The notes beneath the pieces are model-generated. The model had not been told where the DNA came from. It did not search any database and saw nothing but the letters and a program-made list of their open reading frames with translations. Positions 46,243 through 56,247 of a stretch of 64,000 bases of DNA are shown here, piece after piece. The DNA is from Actinoallomurus spadix. Its GTDB lineage: Bacteria; Actinomycetota; Actinomycetes; Streptosporangiales; Streptosporangiaceae. The translations under genes and the position numbers were made by a program. The stretch is taken from contig NZ_JAMXMX010000012.1 in NCBI RefSeq assembly GCF_024055725.1, positions 1 through 64,000 of the forward strand. Direction: 5' to 3'. Position 1 is the first letter of the stretch, and every line of letters begins with the position of its first letter.

Positions 46243-47007
46243 GTGATCTACGACCATCCATGGGTGTACGAGCTGGCCTGTTCGTTCCGTGACGTGCGCG
46301 CCGAGGTCGACGTGCTGCGGCGCTGGGCCGGTGACGCGCGTAACGTCCTCGAACTCGCGGCGGGGCCGGCCGAGCACGCACGGGAGTTCGCCCGCCGGGG
46401 CGTGGCGGCGACCGCCCTCGACCTCAGCCCGGCGATGTGCGCCTACGCCCGGGAGCGGGGGAGCGGGCTGCCGCTGGAGGTCGTGGAGGGCGACATGACC
46501 GACTTCCGGCTCGGACGCCGCTTCGACCTCGTCATCACCATGCTGGACTCGACGGCGCACCTGATGACCCTGGACGCCTTCGTCGCGTACCTGCGCTGCG
46601 TCGCCGCTCACCTCGCCGACGACGGGCTGGCGGTGATCGAGATGAGCCATCCGGCCGACCGGCTCAGCGAGACGCCCCGCGTCTCCGGGGCGTGGGCGGT
46701 GGAGAAGGACGGCGTCAGCGCCCGCGTGCGCTGGGGCGAGCCGTCGGACGAGATGGACCCGATCACGCAGATCGTGCACGACCACGTCACGATCGCGATC
46801 GACGGCGGGGACGTGATCCAGGGCGTGGTGCCCTATCGGTTCTGGACCGCGACAGAGTTGGACGCGGCCCTCCGCCTCGCCGGAGGACTGACGGTGGAGG
46901 CGCAGTTCGGCGACTTCGACCCGGGCGTGCCGCTGAACTCCTCCGAGGCCTGGCGCATGCTCACGCTGCTGCGCAGGGCACCGGGCGCGGGGTCCTCATC
47001 CGGCTGA
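46243..47007 (+). CDS. SAM-dependent methyltransferase
   Basis: This 254-residue protein has the class I methyltransferase fold: SAM-binding LELAAGPAEHAREFARRG, the acidic ribose-binding loop ALDLSPAMCAYAR, VVEGDMTDF and the post-motif DLVITMLDSTAHL. The substrate is unknown; small molecules are typical for this subtype. GTG 46243 is chosen with GGGG upstream; the longer open frame before it is antisense to the FhuF-like gene. Confidence 0.83.
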   Translation: MIYDHPWVYELACSFRDVRAEVDVLRRWAGDARNVLELAAGPAEHAREFARRGVAATALDLSPAMCAYARERGSGLPLEVVEGDMTDFRLGRRFDLVITMLDSTAHLMTLDAFVAYLRCVAAHLADDGLAVIEMSHPADRLSETPRVSGAWAVEKDGVSARVRWGEPSDEMDPITQIVHDHVTIAIDGGDVIQGVVPYRFWTATELDAALRLAGGLTVEAQFGDFDPGVPLNSSEAWRMLTLLRRAPGAGSSSG

Positions 47008-47034
47008 GCACCGGAAGAGGACCCCTGCCCGTGA

Positions 47035-47811
47035 TCACGGCGAGGCGATGCGGCCCAGCCCGGGCGGCAGCTTTCCCGCGGCCGTCCGGTCGAGCAGGAA
47101 CAGCGTGCGCTGCCGACCGCGAGCGCCCGCGCCGGGGACCTGGACGGGCCCGGCGTCGGACAGCGCGAGGTGGACGGCGCCGGCCTTCGACTCGCCCGCC
47201 GCGATGACCCAGACCTCACGGGCCGTGTGGATCGCGGGCAGCGTCAGGCTGATACGGGTCGGCGGCGGCTTGGGCGCGCCGTGCACGGCGACGACCGGGC
47301 GCTCCTCCTCGTACAGCGCGGGCATGCCGGGGAACAGCGAGGCCACGTGGGAGTCCGGGCCCAGGCCGAGCATCAGCACGTCGAACGACGGGACGACCCC
47401 GTGGTCCTCCGGCCGGGTCGCCGCCCGCAGCTCGGCGGCGTACTGCTCGGCCGCGTCCTCCGGGCTCAGGCCCGAGTCCGAGGAGGGCATGGGGTGGATC
47501 CGCTTCGGATCGATGTCGACGTGGTCGAGGAGGGCCTTGCGGGCGCCCGTCTCGTTGCGCTCCTCGTGCCCCGTGGGCAGGTAGCGCTCGTCGCCCCACC
47601 AGACGTCCAGGTGACCCCAGTCGATCGCGTCCCGCGCCGGGGCCGCCGCGAGCTCTTCCAGCACGGCGGTGCCGACACCGCCGCCGGTGAGGACGAGGTG
47701 CGCCCCTCCGGTGGCGGCCTGGGCGTCGACCAGGCGGGTCACCAAGCGGGCGGCGACGGCCTTGGCCAGCAGCGACTGGTCGTGGTGGACCAGTACGGAC
47801 GGGGCGGTCAC
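47035..47811 (-). CDS. pgl: 6-phosphogluconolactonase
   Basis: This 258-residue enzyme hydrolyses 6-phosphogluconolactone in the oxidative pentose-phosphate pathway. The DevB/Pgl family landmarks are LTGGGVGTAVLEEL, WWGDERYLP, FDVLMLGLGPDSHVASLFPG and VWVIAAGESKAGAV. GTG 47811 overlaps the opcA stop (GTGA), so the two are translationally coupled. It is the last gene of zwf-opcA-pgl. Confidence 0.95.
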   Translation of the reverse strand: MTAPSVLVHHDQSLLAKAVAARLVTRLVDAQAATGGAHLVLTGGGVGTAVLEELAAAPARDAIDWGHLDVWWGDERYLPTGHEERNETGARKALLDHVDIDPKRIHPMPSSDSGLSPEDAAEQYAAELRAATRPEDHGVVPSFDVLMLGLGPDSHVASLFPGMPALYEEERPVVAVHGAPKPPPTRISLTLPAIHTAREVWVIAAGESKAGAVHLALSDAGPVQVPGAGARGRQRTLFLLDRTAAGKLPPGLGRIASP

Positions 47812-48866
47812 GACTTCTTGCCCCTGCCGCCGCGCGGGGCCTTGGCCGGCGCGGCCGCGGCCTCGGTGGTCTTGCCGGCCGCACCGCCGCCCTTGGCCGC
47901 ACCGCCGCCGGCCTCGGCCTCGCCGCCGGCCTCCTCGGCCTCGGGCGTGGTCTGGGCGGGCCCGTCGAGACCCTTGGCGAACCGCAGGACGGCGTCGCGG
48001 TACACCTCGTCCGGGTCGAGGCGGCGCAGCTCCTCCGCCAGCAGCTCGGACGTCGGCCGGCGGTGCAGCGCGACCTGGCGGTCCGGCTGCTCGGGACGCG
48101 ACAGCGTCGCCACGCGGCCGTCGGGGCGCGTGATGGCGATGTCGCCGACCGTGGTGGTGAGGCGGACCCCGGTGATGCCCGGCCCGTGCGACTCGGTGAC
48201 CGTGCACGGCACCGCGAGGCGGTCCGACAGCCACGCGGCGAGCAGCGCGGCGCTCGGGTTGTGCGGGTCGGCCTCGACCCGGGCCCCGGTGATGTCGTCG
48301 TGCGGCTGGTCGAGCGTCGCGGCCAGCAGCGTGCGCCACCCGGTGATGCGGGTCCAGGCGAAGTCGGTGTCGCCCGGTTCGTACGCCTCGGCCAGCTTCT
48401 TCAGCGTACCGAGGGGGTCGCTGCCGCCCCGCGCGTCGGTGACGCGACGCTGGGCCAGCGCGCCGAGCGCCTCTTCGGCGGGCTTGTCCGGGGCGATGCC
48501 CGGCCACCAGGCCACGACGGGCGTGTCGGGCACGAGCAGGGGCAGCACCACCGAGTCGGCGTGCTCGATCAGCTGGCCGTACAGCCGCAGCACCACGGTC
48601 TCGCCCGGGCCGGTCTCACCGACCCGGACCTCCGCGTCCAGCCGGGACTCCCCGTGCGGGCTGCGGCCGATGACGACGATGATCCGGCAGGGATGCTCAC
48701 GGGCGGCCTCGGTCGAGGCGCGCACGGCGTCGTACTGGGACGCCTCCTCGGTCAGGACGACGAGGGTGAGGACCTTGCCGGTGGCGGGGCCGCCCATCCG
48801 GTGCCGCGCCGCGCTGAGCGCGTCCAGGACCTTCCGGGTCGTGGTGTTGGTGAGGTCGATGTTCAT
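47808..48866 (-). CDS. opcA: glucose-6-phosphate dehydrogenase assembly protein OpcA
   Basis: This 352-residue protein matches OpcA: TRKVLDALSAARHRMGGPATGKVLTLVV at the start, then PLLVPDTPVVAWWPG and RITGWRTLLAATLDQP. OpcA is an allosteric activator needed for full Zwf activity in cyanobacteria and actinobacteria. After about residue 305 it becomes an Ala/Gly/Lys/Glu-rich low-complexity tail not needed for the core. It starts 1 bp after the zwf stop. Confidence 0.95.
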   Translation of the reverse strand: MNIDLTNTTTRKVLDALSAARHRMGGPATGKVLTLVVLTEEASQYDAVRASTEAAREHPCRIIVVIGRSPHGESRLDAEVRVGETGPGETVVLRLYGQLIEHADSVVLPLLVPDTPVVAWWPGIAPDKPAEEALGALAQRRVTDARGGSDPLGTLKKLAEAYEPGDTDFAWTRITGWRTLLAATLDQPHDDITGARVEADPHNPSAALLAAWLSDRLAVPCTVTESHGPGITGVRLTTTVGDIAITRPDGRVATLSRPEQPDRQVALHRRPTSELLAEELRRLDPDEVYRDAVLRFAKGLDGPAQTTPEAEEAGGEAEAGGGAAKGGGAAGKTTEAAAAPAKAPRGGRGKKS

Positions 48867-48867
48867 C

Positions 48868-50403
48868 TCAGAGTCGCCTCCACGCCCGGCCGTCGCGGGC
48901 CATCATCTCGTCCGCAGCCTTCGGTCCCCAGCTGCCCGCCTTGTACAGCTCGGGCTTGCCGTGCTTGTCCCAGTACTCCTCGATCGGGTCGAGGATCTCC
49001 CAGGACAGCTCGACCTCCTCCTGCCGGGGGAACAGCGGCGGGTCGCCGATCAGCACGTCGAGCAGCAGGCGTTCGTACGCCTCGGGGGAGGACTCGGTGA
49101 ACGATTCGCCGTAGTCGAAGTCCATGTTGACGTCCCGGACCTCCATGGAGGTGCCGGGGACCTTCGACCCGAAGCGCATGGTGACGCCCTCGTCCGGCTG
49201 CACGCGGATGACCAGGGCGTTCTGGCCGAGCTCCTCGGTGTCGGTCGCGGCGAACGGCAGGTGCGGGGCGCGCTGGAACACCAGGGCGACCTCGGTGGCG
49301 CGCCGCGCCAGCCGCTTGCCGGTCCGCAGGTAGAACGGCACGCCCGCCCAGCGGCGCGTGTCGACGTCCACCCGGACGGCGGCGTACGTGTCGGTACGGG
49401 AGTTCGGCGGGATGCCCTCCTCCTCGTGGTAGCCGCGCACCTTGACGCCGCCCTGCCAGCCGGCGGAGTACTGCCCGCGCACGGTGTTGGCGCCCAGGTC
49501 CTTGGGCAGGCGCACGGCGGACAGGACCTTGGCCTTCTCCGCGCGCACGGACTCGGCCGCGAACGACACCGGCTCCTCCATGGCGGTCAGCGCCAGGAGC
49601 TGCAGCAGGTGGTTCTGGATCACGTCACGGGCGGTGCCGACGCCGTCGAAGTAGCCGGCGCGGCCGCCGATGCCGATGTCCTCGGCCATCGTGATCTGCA
49701 CGTGGTCGACGTAGGAGCGGTTCCAGATCGGCTCGAACAGGTTGTTGGCGAAGCGCAGCGCCAGGATGTTCTGCACCGTCTCCTTGCCGAGGTAGTGGTC
49801 GATCCGGAAGATCGACTCCTCGGGGAAGACCTCGTGCAGGATGGCGTTCAGCTCCTGCGCGCTGGCCAGGTCGTGGCCGAACGGCTTCTCGATCACCACG
49901 CGGCGCCAGGAGCCCTCCGACGGCTGCGACAGGCCGCTGGCCTGCAGCTGCTGGACGACCTCCTGGAAGAACTTCGGCGGGATCGACAGGTAGAACGCGT
50001 AGTTGCCGCCGGTGCCGCGCTGCTCGTCCAGCTCCTTGACGGCCATCGCCAGCGCCTCGAACGCGCCGGGGTCGTCGAACGTGCCGGGGACGAAGTGAAT
50101 GCCCTCGGCGAGCTGGTTCCAGACGTCCTCGCGGAACGGCGTACGGGCGTGCTCCTTCACCGCGTCATGCGCGAGCTGCCGGAAGTCCTGGTGCTCCCAG
50201 TCGCGGCGGGCGAAGCCGACCAGGGAGAAGCCCGGTGGCAGCAGGCCGCGGTTGGCCAGGTCATAGATGGCGGGCAGCAGCTTCTTGCGGGACAGATCAC
50301 CGGTGACGCCGAACAGCACGAGCACACACGGCCCGGCCACTCGCGGCAGCCGCTTGTCCCTGGGGTCGCGGAGGGGGTTCAGCGGCTGTGGGCCCGTGTT
50401 CAT
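48868..50403 (-). CDS. zwf: glucose-6-phosphate 1-dehydrogenase
   Basis: This 511-residue enzyme makes NADPH in the first oxidative pentose-phosphate step. The coenzyme loop FGVTGDLSRKKLLPA, the active-site signature RIDHYLGKE and the preceding EKPFG are intact. ATG 50403 has GGAGA 6 nt upstream. It is followed by opcA and pgl. Confidence 0.97.
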   Translation of the reverse strand: MNTGPQPLNPLRDPRDKRLPRVAGPCVLVLFGVTGDLSRKKLLPAIYDLANRGLLPPGFSLVGFARRDWEHQDFRQLAHDAVKEHARTPFREDVWNQLAEGIHFVPGTFDDPGAFEALAMAVKELDEQRGTGGNYAFYLSIPPKFFQEVVQQLQASGLSQPSEGSWRRVVIEKPFGHDLASAQELNAILHEVFPEESIFRIDHYLGKETVQNILALRFANNLFEPIWNRSYVDHVQITMAEDIGIGGRAGYFDGVGTARDVIQNHLLQLLALTAMEEPVSFAAESVRAEKAKVLSAVRLPKDLGANTVRGQYSAGWQGGVKVRGYHEEEGIPPNSRTDTYAAVRVDVDTRRWAGVPFYLRTGKRLARRATEVALVFQRAPHLPFAATDTEELGQNALVIRVQPDEGVTMRFGSKVPGTSMEVRDVNMDFDYGESFTESSPEAYERLLLDVLIGDPPLFPRQEEVELSWEILDPIEEYWDKHGKPELYKAGSWGPKAADEMMARDGRAWRRL

Positions 50404-50788
50404 CGCATGTCTCCGTTCCCGTGGGCTTCATGTGTCCCAGTGGGCCATCTCATGCCCAAGGTTCCCCGTCCTTCCTAGTGGCGCGCCGGACGGCGCTCCG
50501 GCCGGGCGGCGGGCCGCTCGGCGTACGTATTCTCTCTCGCTTCGAGACCGGTCATCCGCGTCGGTGACGAGACGACGGCCACCTTCGGTAACCGGCGTAC
50601 GGTGCGCGATCTTCCCATCACCGGAGGATTCACACGGTCCGTATTCGGCTCCTCGCCTGCTTCATTCTCCGCCGGAGGCCCGGTGAACCGAAATGACGCG
50701 ATGCTTCGATCGTTCCAGAAGACGCCGGGAAGCAGCCGATGGACCCGCGTACCCCGATAGATCCCAGGATCGCACGCCGGGGTCCGCC
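50404..50788. other. 385-bp spacer between pgi-like and zwf genes
   Basis: The spacer should carry the zwf promoter (minus strand), but I see no convincing -10/-35 pair. A 47-codon ORF on the minus strand (50618-50475; MGRSRTVRRLPKVAVVSSP start, Arg/Pro-rich end) lacks a ribosome-binding site and is not claimed as a gene. A few short inverted repeats are present. The region is AT-richer near 50530-50700. Confidence 0.5.
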
Positions 50789-52423
50789 TCAGTCGCCGAG
50801 GGCGCTCTCCAGCCGGGCGAGACCCGCGGCGCGGTCCCGCAGGTGCAGCCGTACGGCCGTGCGGCCACGGGAGCGCAGCGCCCGCAGGTCGCCGAACGCC
50901 TGGGCGAGCTGCAGCGCCGACAGGCCGTACGGCCGGCCGGGCACGGGCACGTCCTCGTCCGCCGCGCCGGTGAGCTGCAGGACGACGGTCCCGGGAGGAC
51001 CGTCCATGTGCGCCTGGCCGGTGGAGTGCAGCACCCGCGGACCCCATCCGAAGGCGACCGGGGCCGTGCGCAGCCGCCGGGCGAGCAGCGGCCGCAGGCG
51101 CTCGGCCGCCGCGTCCGCGACCCGGTCCAGGTGGGCGGCGACCGCGAGATGGCCCCGCTCGGGAACCGCGCGGAGCACCGCGTCGAGGGCGCCGCGCAGG
51201 TCCTTGACCCCGTGGAACAGCTCGGCCGGGCCGTGCACCTCGACGTCGCCGTCCACCAGCGCGGGCTCCCCGGCGACCGGTGTGGGGGCCGTGCCGTCCC
51301 CCGTGCCGCGGAGCAGCGCCGCTACGGCGGTATGGGTCTCCCGGAGCGCCGGCTCGTCGAACGGATCGACGCCGATCACCCGGGCCGCCACCGCGACGGC
51401 GAACTGCCACAGCGCGAGCTGAGCGCCGAGTGGCCCGGCGACCGCCAGCCCGGTGTCCGGTGCGGTGCCGCCGGAACGGCCGCCCAGGATCAGCGGCAGC
51501 CGATCGCCGGCCGCCTCGGCGCCCGGCGCGGCCGGATCCTCGAGGACGACCGGCACGAGACCCTTGCCGTCCTTCCCCGTCACCGCCGCGACCAGCTGCT
51601 CGACCCAGCCACCGAGCCCGGGAAGCTCCCCATCGCCTTCCGCGATGATCAGCTTGTCCCTGCCGTGGGTCGCGGCCGCGCCAAGCGCGGCGCCCAGGGC
51701 CAGGCCCGCGTTGTCGTACGGCAGCCGGAGCGCGGGGAGGACCGCGGCGGCCTCCTGCAGCAGCCGTTCCACGTCCACGCCGCACAGCGCGGCCGGGAGG
51801 AGCCCGGCCGCCGACAGCGCACCGAACCGGTCGTTCATCTCCGGATCGGACGGGACCACCCGGTAGCCGAGCTCTTTGGCCGTCGCCTCCAGCGGCGAAC
51901 CCGGGTCCGTGACCACGACGATCCGCTCGGCCGGGCCGGCGCCCGCGGCCCGGAACGCGTGCTCGAAGATCCGGCGCAGCGCGTCGGCCTCGATCGAACG
52001 GCCGCTCGCGTCCGGCACGACCAGGCCCGTGCGATCCGGCCGGTCGTCCAGCACGCGGCGTGCCTCCTGCGGGTCGGCGCCGTCGAGAACGGTCAGGTCC
52101 GCGCCGTGCGCCCGTGCGACGATCTCGGCGGCGCGCACCGCACCGCCCGTGCCCACCAGCACGACGCGGTCCAGACCCGCGAAACGACGGGCCGCCTCGG
52201 ACAGTTCGGGAAGCAGGCGGCGGGACGTCTCCGGCGCGTTCACCCACCCGAGCCGCCCGGCCGCCCGGCCCGCCGCGTCGGGCCCCCAGAGGCCGGCGTT
52301 CCCGGCCATCAGCGCCGCCGGCACCCCGTCGTACGTGAGGCGGTCCAGCGCCTCCTCGGTGGGCGCGACGGCGTCGCCTCGTATGGTCACGGACAGCTGT
52401 CCGGCGGTCACTCGCAAGGTCAC
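50789..52423 (-). CDS. glucose-6-phosphate isomerase homologue, active site altered
   Basis: This 544-residue protein has the two-SIS-domain layout of phosphoglucose isomerase (LVGTGGAVRAAE, VVTDPGSPLEATAKELGYRVV, DRFGALSAAGLLPAALCGVD, WVEQLVAAVTGKDGKGLVPV, VIGVDPFDEP). Several hallmarks have changed. The usual ESTGK, whose Glu is the catalytic base, reads AVTGK (Ala280). GGRFS reads NDRFG, and the WE of the FxRWE-type helix reads WQ. Catalysis as a normal isomerase is therefore doubtful. The start is GTG 52423 with GGGAG upstream; the frame is open to 52570. It sits between tal and zwf. Confidence 0.8.
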   Translation of the reverse strand: MTLRVTAGQLSVTIRGDAVAPTEEALDRLTYDGVPAALMAGNAGLWGPDAAGRAAGRLGWVNAPETSRRLLPELSEAARRFAGLDRVVLVGTGGAVRAAEIVARAHGADLTVLDGADPQEARRVLDDRPDRTGLVVPDASGRSIEADALRRIFEHAFRAAGAGPAERIVVVTDPGSPLEATAKELGYRVVPSDPEMNDRFGALSAAGLLPAALCGVDVERLLQEAAAVLPALRLPYDNAGLALGAALGAAATHGRDKLIIAEGDGELPGLGGWVEQLVAAVTGKDGKGLVPVVLEDPAAPGAEAAGDRLPLILGGRSGGTAPDTGLAVAGPLGAQLALWQFAVAVAARVIGVDPFDEPALRETHTAVAALLRGTGDGTAPTPVAGEPALVDGDVEVHGPAELFHGVKDLRGALDAVLRAVPERGHLAVAAHLDRVADAAAERLRPLLARRLRTAPVAFGWGPRVLHSTGQAHMDGPPGTVVLQLTGAADEDVPVPGRPYGLSALQLAQAFGDLRALRSRGRTAVRLHLRDRAAGLARLESALGD

Positions 52424-52591
52424 GGCGTCTCCCGGCCCCGATCCTTCCGCCACGTCCGCGCGGTGCCGCCGCCCGGGAGCCACCGGGCGGGTCGCGCGCA
52501 CCGCCGGTCGTGACGTGTCCTGGTCGCTCCTTCGCGTCGGGCGATACCCGGCCCGGCGCGTGTCACTCACGGCACGGCGGTGAACGCGAAA

Positions 52592-52635
52592 GTGCCCGGC
52601 CGGTCACCCGCCGTGAGGCGGGGCCGGCCGGGCAC
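52592..52635 (-). terminator. tkt-tal operon terminator
   Basis: GTGCCCGGCCGG (52592-52603) pairs perfectly with CCGGCCGGGCAC (52624-52635), with an inner CCCGCC/GGCGGG stem. On the minus strand it ends in CTTTCGCG, a short T run, 26 nt after the tal stop. It separates tkt-tal from the pgi-like gene. Confidence 0.8.
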
Positions 52636-52661
52636 GTCGGCGCAGGGCACCTCGGAGGTGC

Positions 52662-53756
52662 TCAGGCCTTGTCGCGCAGCTCGCCCTTGACCGTGTCGAG
52701 CAGCTCGGTCCAGGACGCCTCGAACTTCTCGACGCCCTCCTCCTCCAGGACCCGGACGACGTCGTCGTAGTCGACGCCGGCCTCCTTGAGCGCGGCCATG
52801 TGCGCCCGCGCGTCCTCGTAGGAGTGGACCGTGTCGCCGGTGATCTCGCCGTGGTCGGCGGTCGCGTCGAGAGTCGGCTCCGGCATGGTGTTCACGATGT
52901 TCGAGGCGACCAGTTGATCGACGTACATCGTGTCTGAGTAGTCCGGGTTCTTCACGCCGGTCGACGCCCACAGGGGACGCTGGACGCGGGCGCCCGCGTC
53001 CTTGAGTGCCTTCCAGCGGTCGGTGCCGAACTTCTCCTCGTACAGCGCGTACGCGAGCCGGGCGTTGGCGATGCCCGCCTTGCCGGCCAGGTCGGAGCGG
53101 CCCGCCTTGTCGAGACGCTTGTCGATCTCGCTGTCGACGCGGCTGACGAAGAACGACGCGACCGACGCGATCTTCGACAGGTCGTGGCCGTTCTCGCGCG
53201 CCTTCTCCAGGCCCGCGAAGAACGCGTCGATGACCTGGCCGTAGCGCTCCAGCGAGAAGATCAGCGTGACGTTGACGCTGATGCCCTGCGCCAGCGTCTC
53301 GGTGATCGCCGGCAGGCCCGCGAGGGTCGCCGGAATCTTGATCATGGTGTTCGGCCGGTCGACCAGCCACCACAGCGCCTTGGCCTCGGCCGTGGTCTTC
53401 TCGGTGTCGTGCGCCAGCCGCGGGTCCACCTCGATCGACACGCGGCCGTCGAGGCCCTCGGTGCGGTCGTAGACGGGGCGCAGCACGTCGGCGGCCCAGC
53501 GGATGTCGTACGTCGTGATGGCCCGGACGGCCTCCTCGAGGTCGACGCCGCGGACGCGCAGCTCACGGACCTGCTCGTCGTACGCCGAGCCCTGGCTCAG
53601 CGCCTTCGAGAAGATCGTGGGGTTGGAGGTCACGCCCACGACCTGCTTGTCGCGGATCAGGGACTCGAGGTTGCCCGTGCGGAGACGCTCCCGGCTGATG
53701 TCGTCCAGCCAGATGGAAACGCCCTCGTCAGAGAGCTTCTTCAGGATGTCGCTCAT
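52662..53756 (-). CDS. tal: transaldolase
   Basis: This 364-residue TIM barrel moves a dihydroxyacetone unit between sugar phosphates in the non-oxidative pentose-phosphate pathway. The first conserved segment is [13 protein letters not shown]; the Schiff-base Lys lies in [12 protein letters not shown]; then [11 protein letters not shown] and [14 protein letters not shown]. This is the longer actinobacterial type. ATG 53756 follows GGAGAG and begins 8 bp after the tkt stop. Confidence 0.96.
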   Translation of the reverse strand: MSDILKKLSDEGVSIWLDDISRERLRTGNLESLIRDKQVVGVTSNPTIFSKALSQGSAYDEQVRELRVRGVDLEEAVRAITTYDIRWAADVLRPVYDRTEGLDGRVSIEVDPRLAHDTEKTTAEAKALWWLVDRPNTMIKIPATLAGLPAITETLAQGISVNVTLIFSLERYGQVIDAFFAGLEKARENGHDLSKIASVASFFVSRVDSEIDKRLDKAGRSDLAGKAGIANARLAYALYEEKFGTDRWKALKDAGARVQRPLWASTGVKNPDYSDTMYVDQLVASNIVNTMPEPTLDATADHGEITGDTVHSYEDARAHMAALKEAGVDYDDVVRVLEEEGVEKFEASWTELLDTVKGELRDKA

Positions 53757-53764
53757 CTCTCTCC

Positions 53765-55885
53765 TCAGTTGCCGGTCGTCGAACCCCGGCCGCCGGCGTT
53801 CGCCCTCGTGATGCTGGCGCGCGCGGCCGCGACGACCCGCTCGGCGGTGAAGCCGAACTGCTCGTACAGCGTCTGGTAGTCGGCGGAGGCCCCGTAGTGC
53901 TCGAGGCTCACGCTCTCGCCGGCCTCGCCGACGTAGGCGCGCCAGCCGAGCGCGATGCCGGCCTCGACGGACACGCGGGCGCGCACGCCCGGGGGCAGCA
54001 CCTGCTGCTTGTAGGCGTCGTCCTGCTCCTCGAACCACTCGACGCACGGCATGGACACGACGCGCGTCGGCGTGCCGTCGGCCTCGAGGATCTCGCGGGC
54101 CGCGACGGCGATCTGCACCTCGCTGCCGGTGGCGATGAGGACGACCTCGGGCTGCCCGTTGGAGGCGTCGACCAGGACGTACCCGCCCTTGGCGACACCC
54201 TCCGCGGAGGCGAACTCGCCGCGGTCGAACGTCGGCACCTTCTGGCGGGTCAGCGCCAGGCCCGCGGGACGGTCGGTGTGCTCCAGGACCGTCCGCCAGG
54301 CCACCGCGGTCTCGTTGGCGTCGGCCGGGCGGACGACGTCGAGACCGGGGATGGCGCGCAGCGCCCACAGGTGCTCGATCGGCTGGTGCGTGGGGCCGTC
54401 CTCGCCCAGGCCGATCGAGTCGTGCGTCCAGACGTAGGTGACCGGCAGCTTCATCAGCGCGGCGAGCCGCACCGACGGGCGCATGTAGTCGCTGAACACC
54501 AGGAACGTGCCGCCGTACGGGCGGGTGCCGCCGTGCAGCGTGATGCCGTTCAGGATGGCGCCCATGCCGTGCTCGCGGATCCCGAAGTGCAGGGTCCGGC
54601 CGTAGCGGCCGCCGGGGAACGCCTTGGTCTGGTACTCGTCGGGGATGAAGGACGGCTCGCCCTTCATCGTCGTGTTGTTGCTCTCCGCCAGGTCGGCCGA
54701 GCCGCCCCACAGCTCCGGCAGCACCGGGCCGATGGCGCTCAGCACCTCGCCGGAGGCCGCGCGGGTCGCCAGGTCCTTGCCCGCCGGGAACTCCGGCAGC
54801 TTGGCGGTCCAGCCGTCCGGCAGCCGCCGCGCGCGGATCCGGTCGAACTCCGCGGCGCGCTCGGCGTTGGCGGCCCGCCACGCCTCGTACGCCTGCTCCC
54901 ACTCGGCGCGGGCCGCGCGGCCCCGCTCGATCACCTTGCGGGCGTGCTCGAGCGTGTCCTCCGGGACCTCGAAGGTCTTGTCCGGGTCCCAGCCGAGGAT
55001 GCGCTTGGTCGCGGCGACCTCGTCGGCGCCGAGCGCCGAGCCGTGGATCTTGCCGGTGTTCTGCTTGTTCGGCGCGGGCCAGCCGATGATCGTGCGCAGC
55101 GCGATGAACGACGGCCGGTCGGTCACCTCGCGGGCGGCCTCGATGGCGCGGTAGAGCGCCTCCGGGTCCTCCTTGTACTCGCCGTCGGCGGTCCAGTCGA
55201 CCGTCTGGACGTGCCAGCCGTACGCGGCGTACCGCGCCGCCACGTCCTCGGACTTGGCGATGTTGGTGTCGTCCTCGATCGAGATGTGGTTGTCGTCGTA
55301 GATGACGACGAGGTTGCCCAGCTTCTGGTGGCCCGCGAGCGCGCTCACCTCGTGGCTGATGCCCTCCTCGATGTCACCGTCGGAGACGATCGAGTAGACG
55401 TAGTGGTCGAACGGGCTCTCCCCGGCCGCCGCCTCCGGGTCGAACAGGCCGCGCTCACGGCGCGCCGCCATCGCCATGCCGACGGCGTTGCCGAGGCCCT
55501 GGCCGAGCGGACCGGTGGTGGTCTCCACGCCGGCGGTGTGCCCGTGCTCGGGGTGACCCGGCGTCAGGCTGCCCCACTTGCGCAGGCGCTTCAGGTCGTC
55601 AAGGGTGAGGCCGTAGCCCGACAGGTACAGCTGGATGTAGAGGGTCAGGCTCGAGTGGCCGGCCGACAGGACGAACCTGTCCCGGCCGGTCCAGTCGGGG
55701 TCGGTCGGGTCGTGGCGCATCACCCGCTGGAACAACAGGTAGGCGGCGGGGGCGAGGCTCATCGCGGTGCCCGGGTGACCGGAGCCCGCCTCTTCCACCG
55801 CGTCCATGGCCAGCACGCGGACGGCGTCGACCGCCCGCCCGTCCAGGTCGGTCCACTCGAATGATTTATCGGATTGCGTACTCAC
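53765..55885 (-). CDS. tkt: transketolase
   Basis: This 706-residue TPP enzyme transfers two-carbon units between sugar phosphates. Signatures are [19 protein letters not shown], the TPP loop [20 protein letters not shown], and [11 protein letters not shown], with the pyrimidine-domain part [17 protein letters not shown] 55885 is chosen for the GGAG 6 nt upstream and for length; the frame is open to 56092. It is divergent from ctaB, a conserved neighbour in Streptomyces, and leads tkt-tal. Confidence 0.97.
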   Translation of the reverse strand: MSTQSDKSFEWTDLDGRAVDAVRVLAMDAVEEAGSGHPGTAMSLAPAAYLLFQRVMRHDPTDPDWTGRDRFVLSAGHSSLTLYIQLYLSGYGLTLDDLKRLRKWGSLTPGHPEHGHTAGVETTTGPLGQGLGNAVGMAMAARRERGLFDPEAAAGESPFDHYVYSIVSDGDIEEGISHEVSALAGHQKLGNLVVIYDDNHISIEDDTNIAKSEDVAARYAAYGWHVQTVDWTADGEYKEDPEALYRAIEAAREVTDRPSFIALRTIIGWPAPNKQNTGKIHGSALGADEVAATKRILGWDPDKTFEVPEDTLEHARKVIERGRAARAEWEQAYEAWRAANAERAAEFDRIRARRLPDGWTAKLPEFPAGKDLATRAASGEVLSAIGPVLPELWGGSADLAESNNTTMKGEPSFIPDEYQTKAFPGGRYGRTLHFGIREHGMGAILNGITLHGGTRPYGGTFLVFSDYMRPSVRLAALMKLPVTYVWTHDSIGLGEDGPTHQPIEHLWALRAIPGLDVVRPADANETAVAWRTVLEHTDRPAGLALTRQKVPTFDRGEFASAEGVAKGGYVLVDASNGQPEVVLIATGSEVQIAVAAREILEADGTPTRVVSMPCVEWFEEQDDAYKQQVLPPGVRARVSVEAGIALGWRAYVGEAGESVSLEHYGASADYQTLYEQFGFTAERVVAAARASITRANAGGRGSTTGN

Positions 55886-56247
55886 GAGACGCTCCAGGCT
55901 CCTCTCGACTTCTTCATGTCCCCAGACCCGATCCCCAGCTGAAAAAGAGCCTGTGACCAGGCCACGCCGGGGGCCCGAATGCGAGCCTATCGCCCGCCCC
56001 CCCGCCCCTTTGACAGGTGCTCCTCTATAGGAACACCGCGACCTTGTCCCGAATTTCCCGCATGCGCCCGGCGTTAACCCGTTCTGCCGCACCCACCCCC
56101 GGTGACGGGGTACACGGGGACCGGCACTACAGTGATTGCGCGGTGGAGCCCACGTGGCCGGTGCCCGATCAGAGCCGACTGGCGGCAGGAAATCCGAGGA
56201 TCAGACACAGTGTCCCTTAACGTCGTGAACGCGCAGGTGAACATCCG
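55886..56247. other. 362-bp divergent promoter region tkt/ctaB
   Basis: For tkt (minus strand), candidate -10s are TAGGCT (55989-55984) and TATAGA (56029-56024). For ctaB, TACAGT (56128-56133) is plausible. Also seen is a run of C at 55992-56008 and TTGACA (56010-56015) on the plus strand without a properly spaced -10. No ORF, RNA gene or riboswitch was recognised. Confidence 0.5.

Noticed and set aside
50475-50618. 47-codon ORF on the minus strand between pgi-like and zwf genes
   Set aside because: It has no Shine-Dalgarno, an Arg/Pro-rich low-information end, and no homologue that I recognise. It is left as unannotated spacer.
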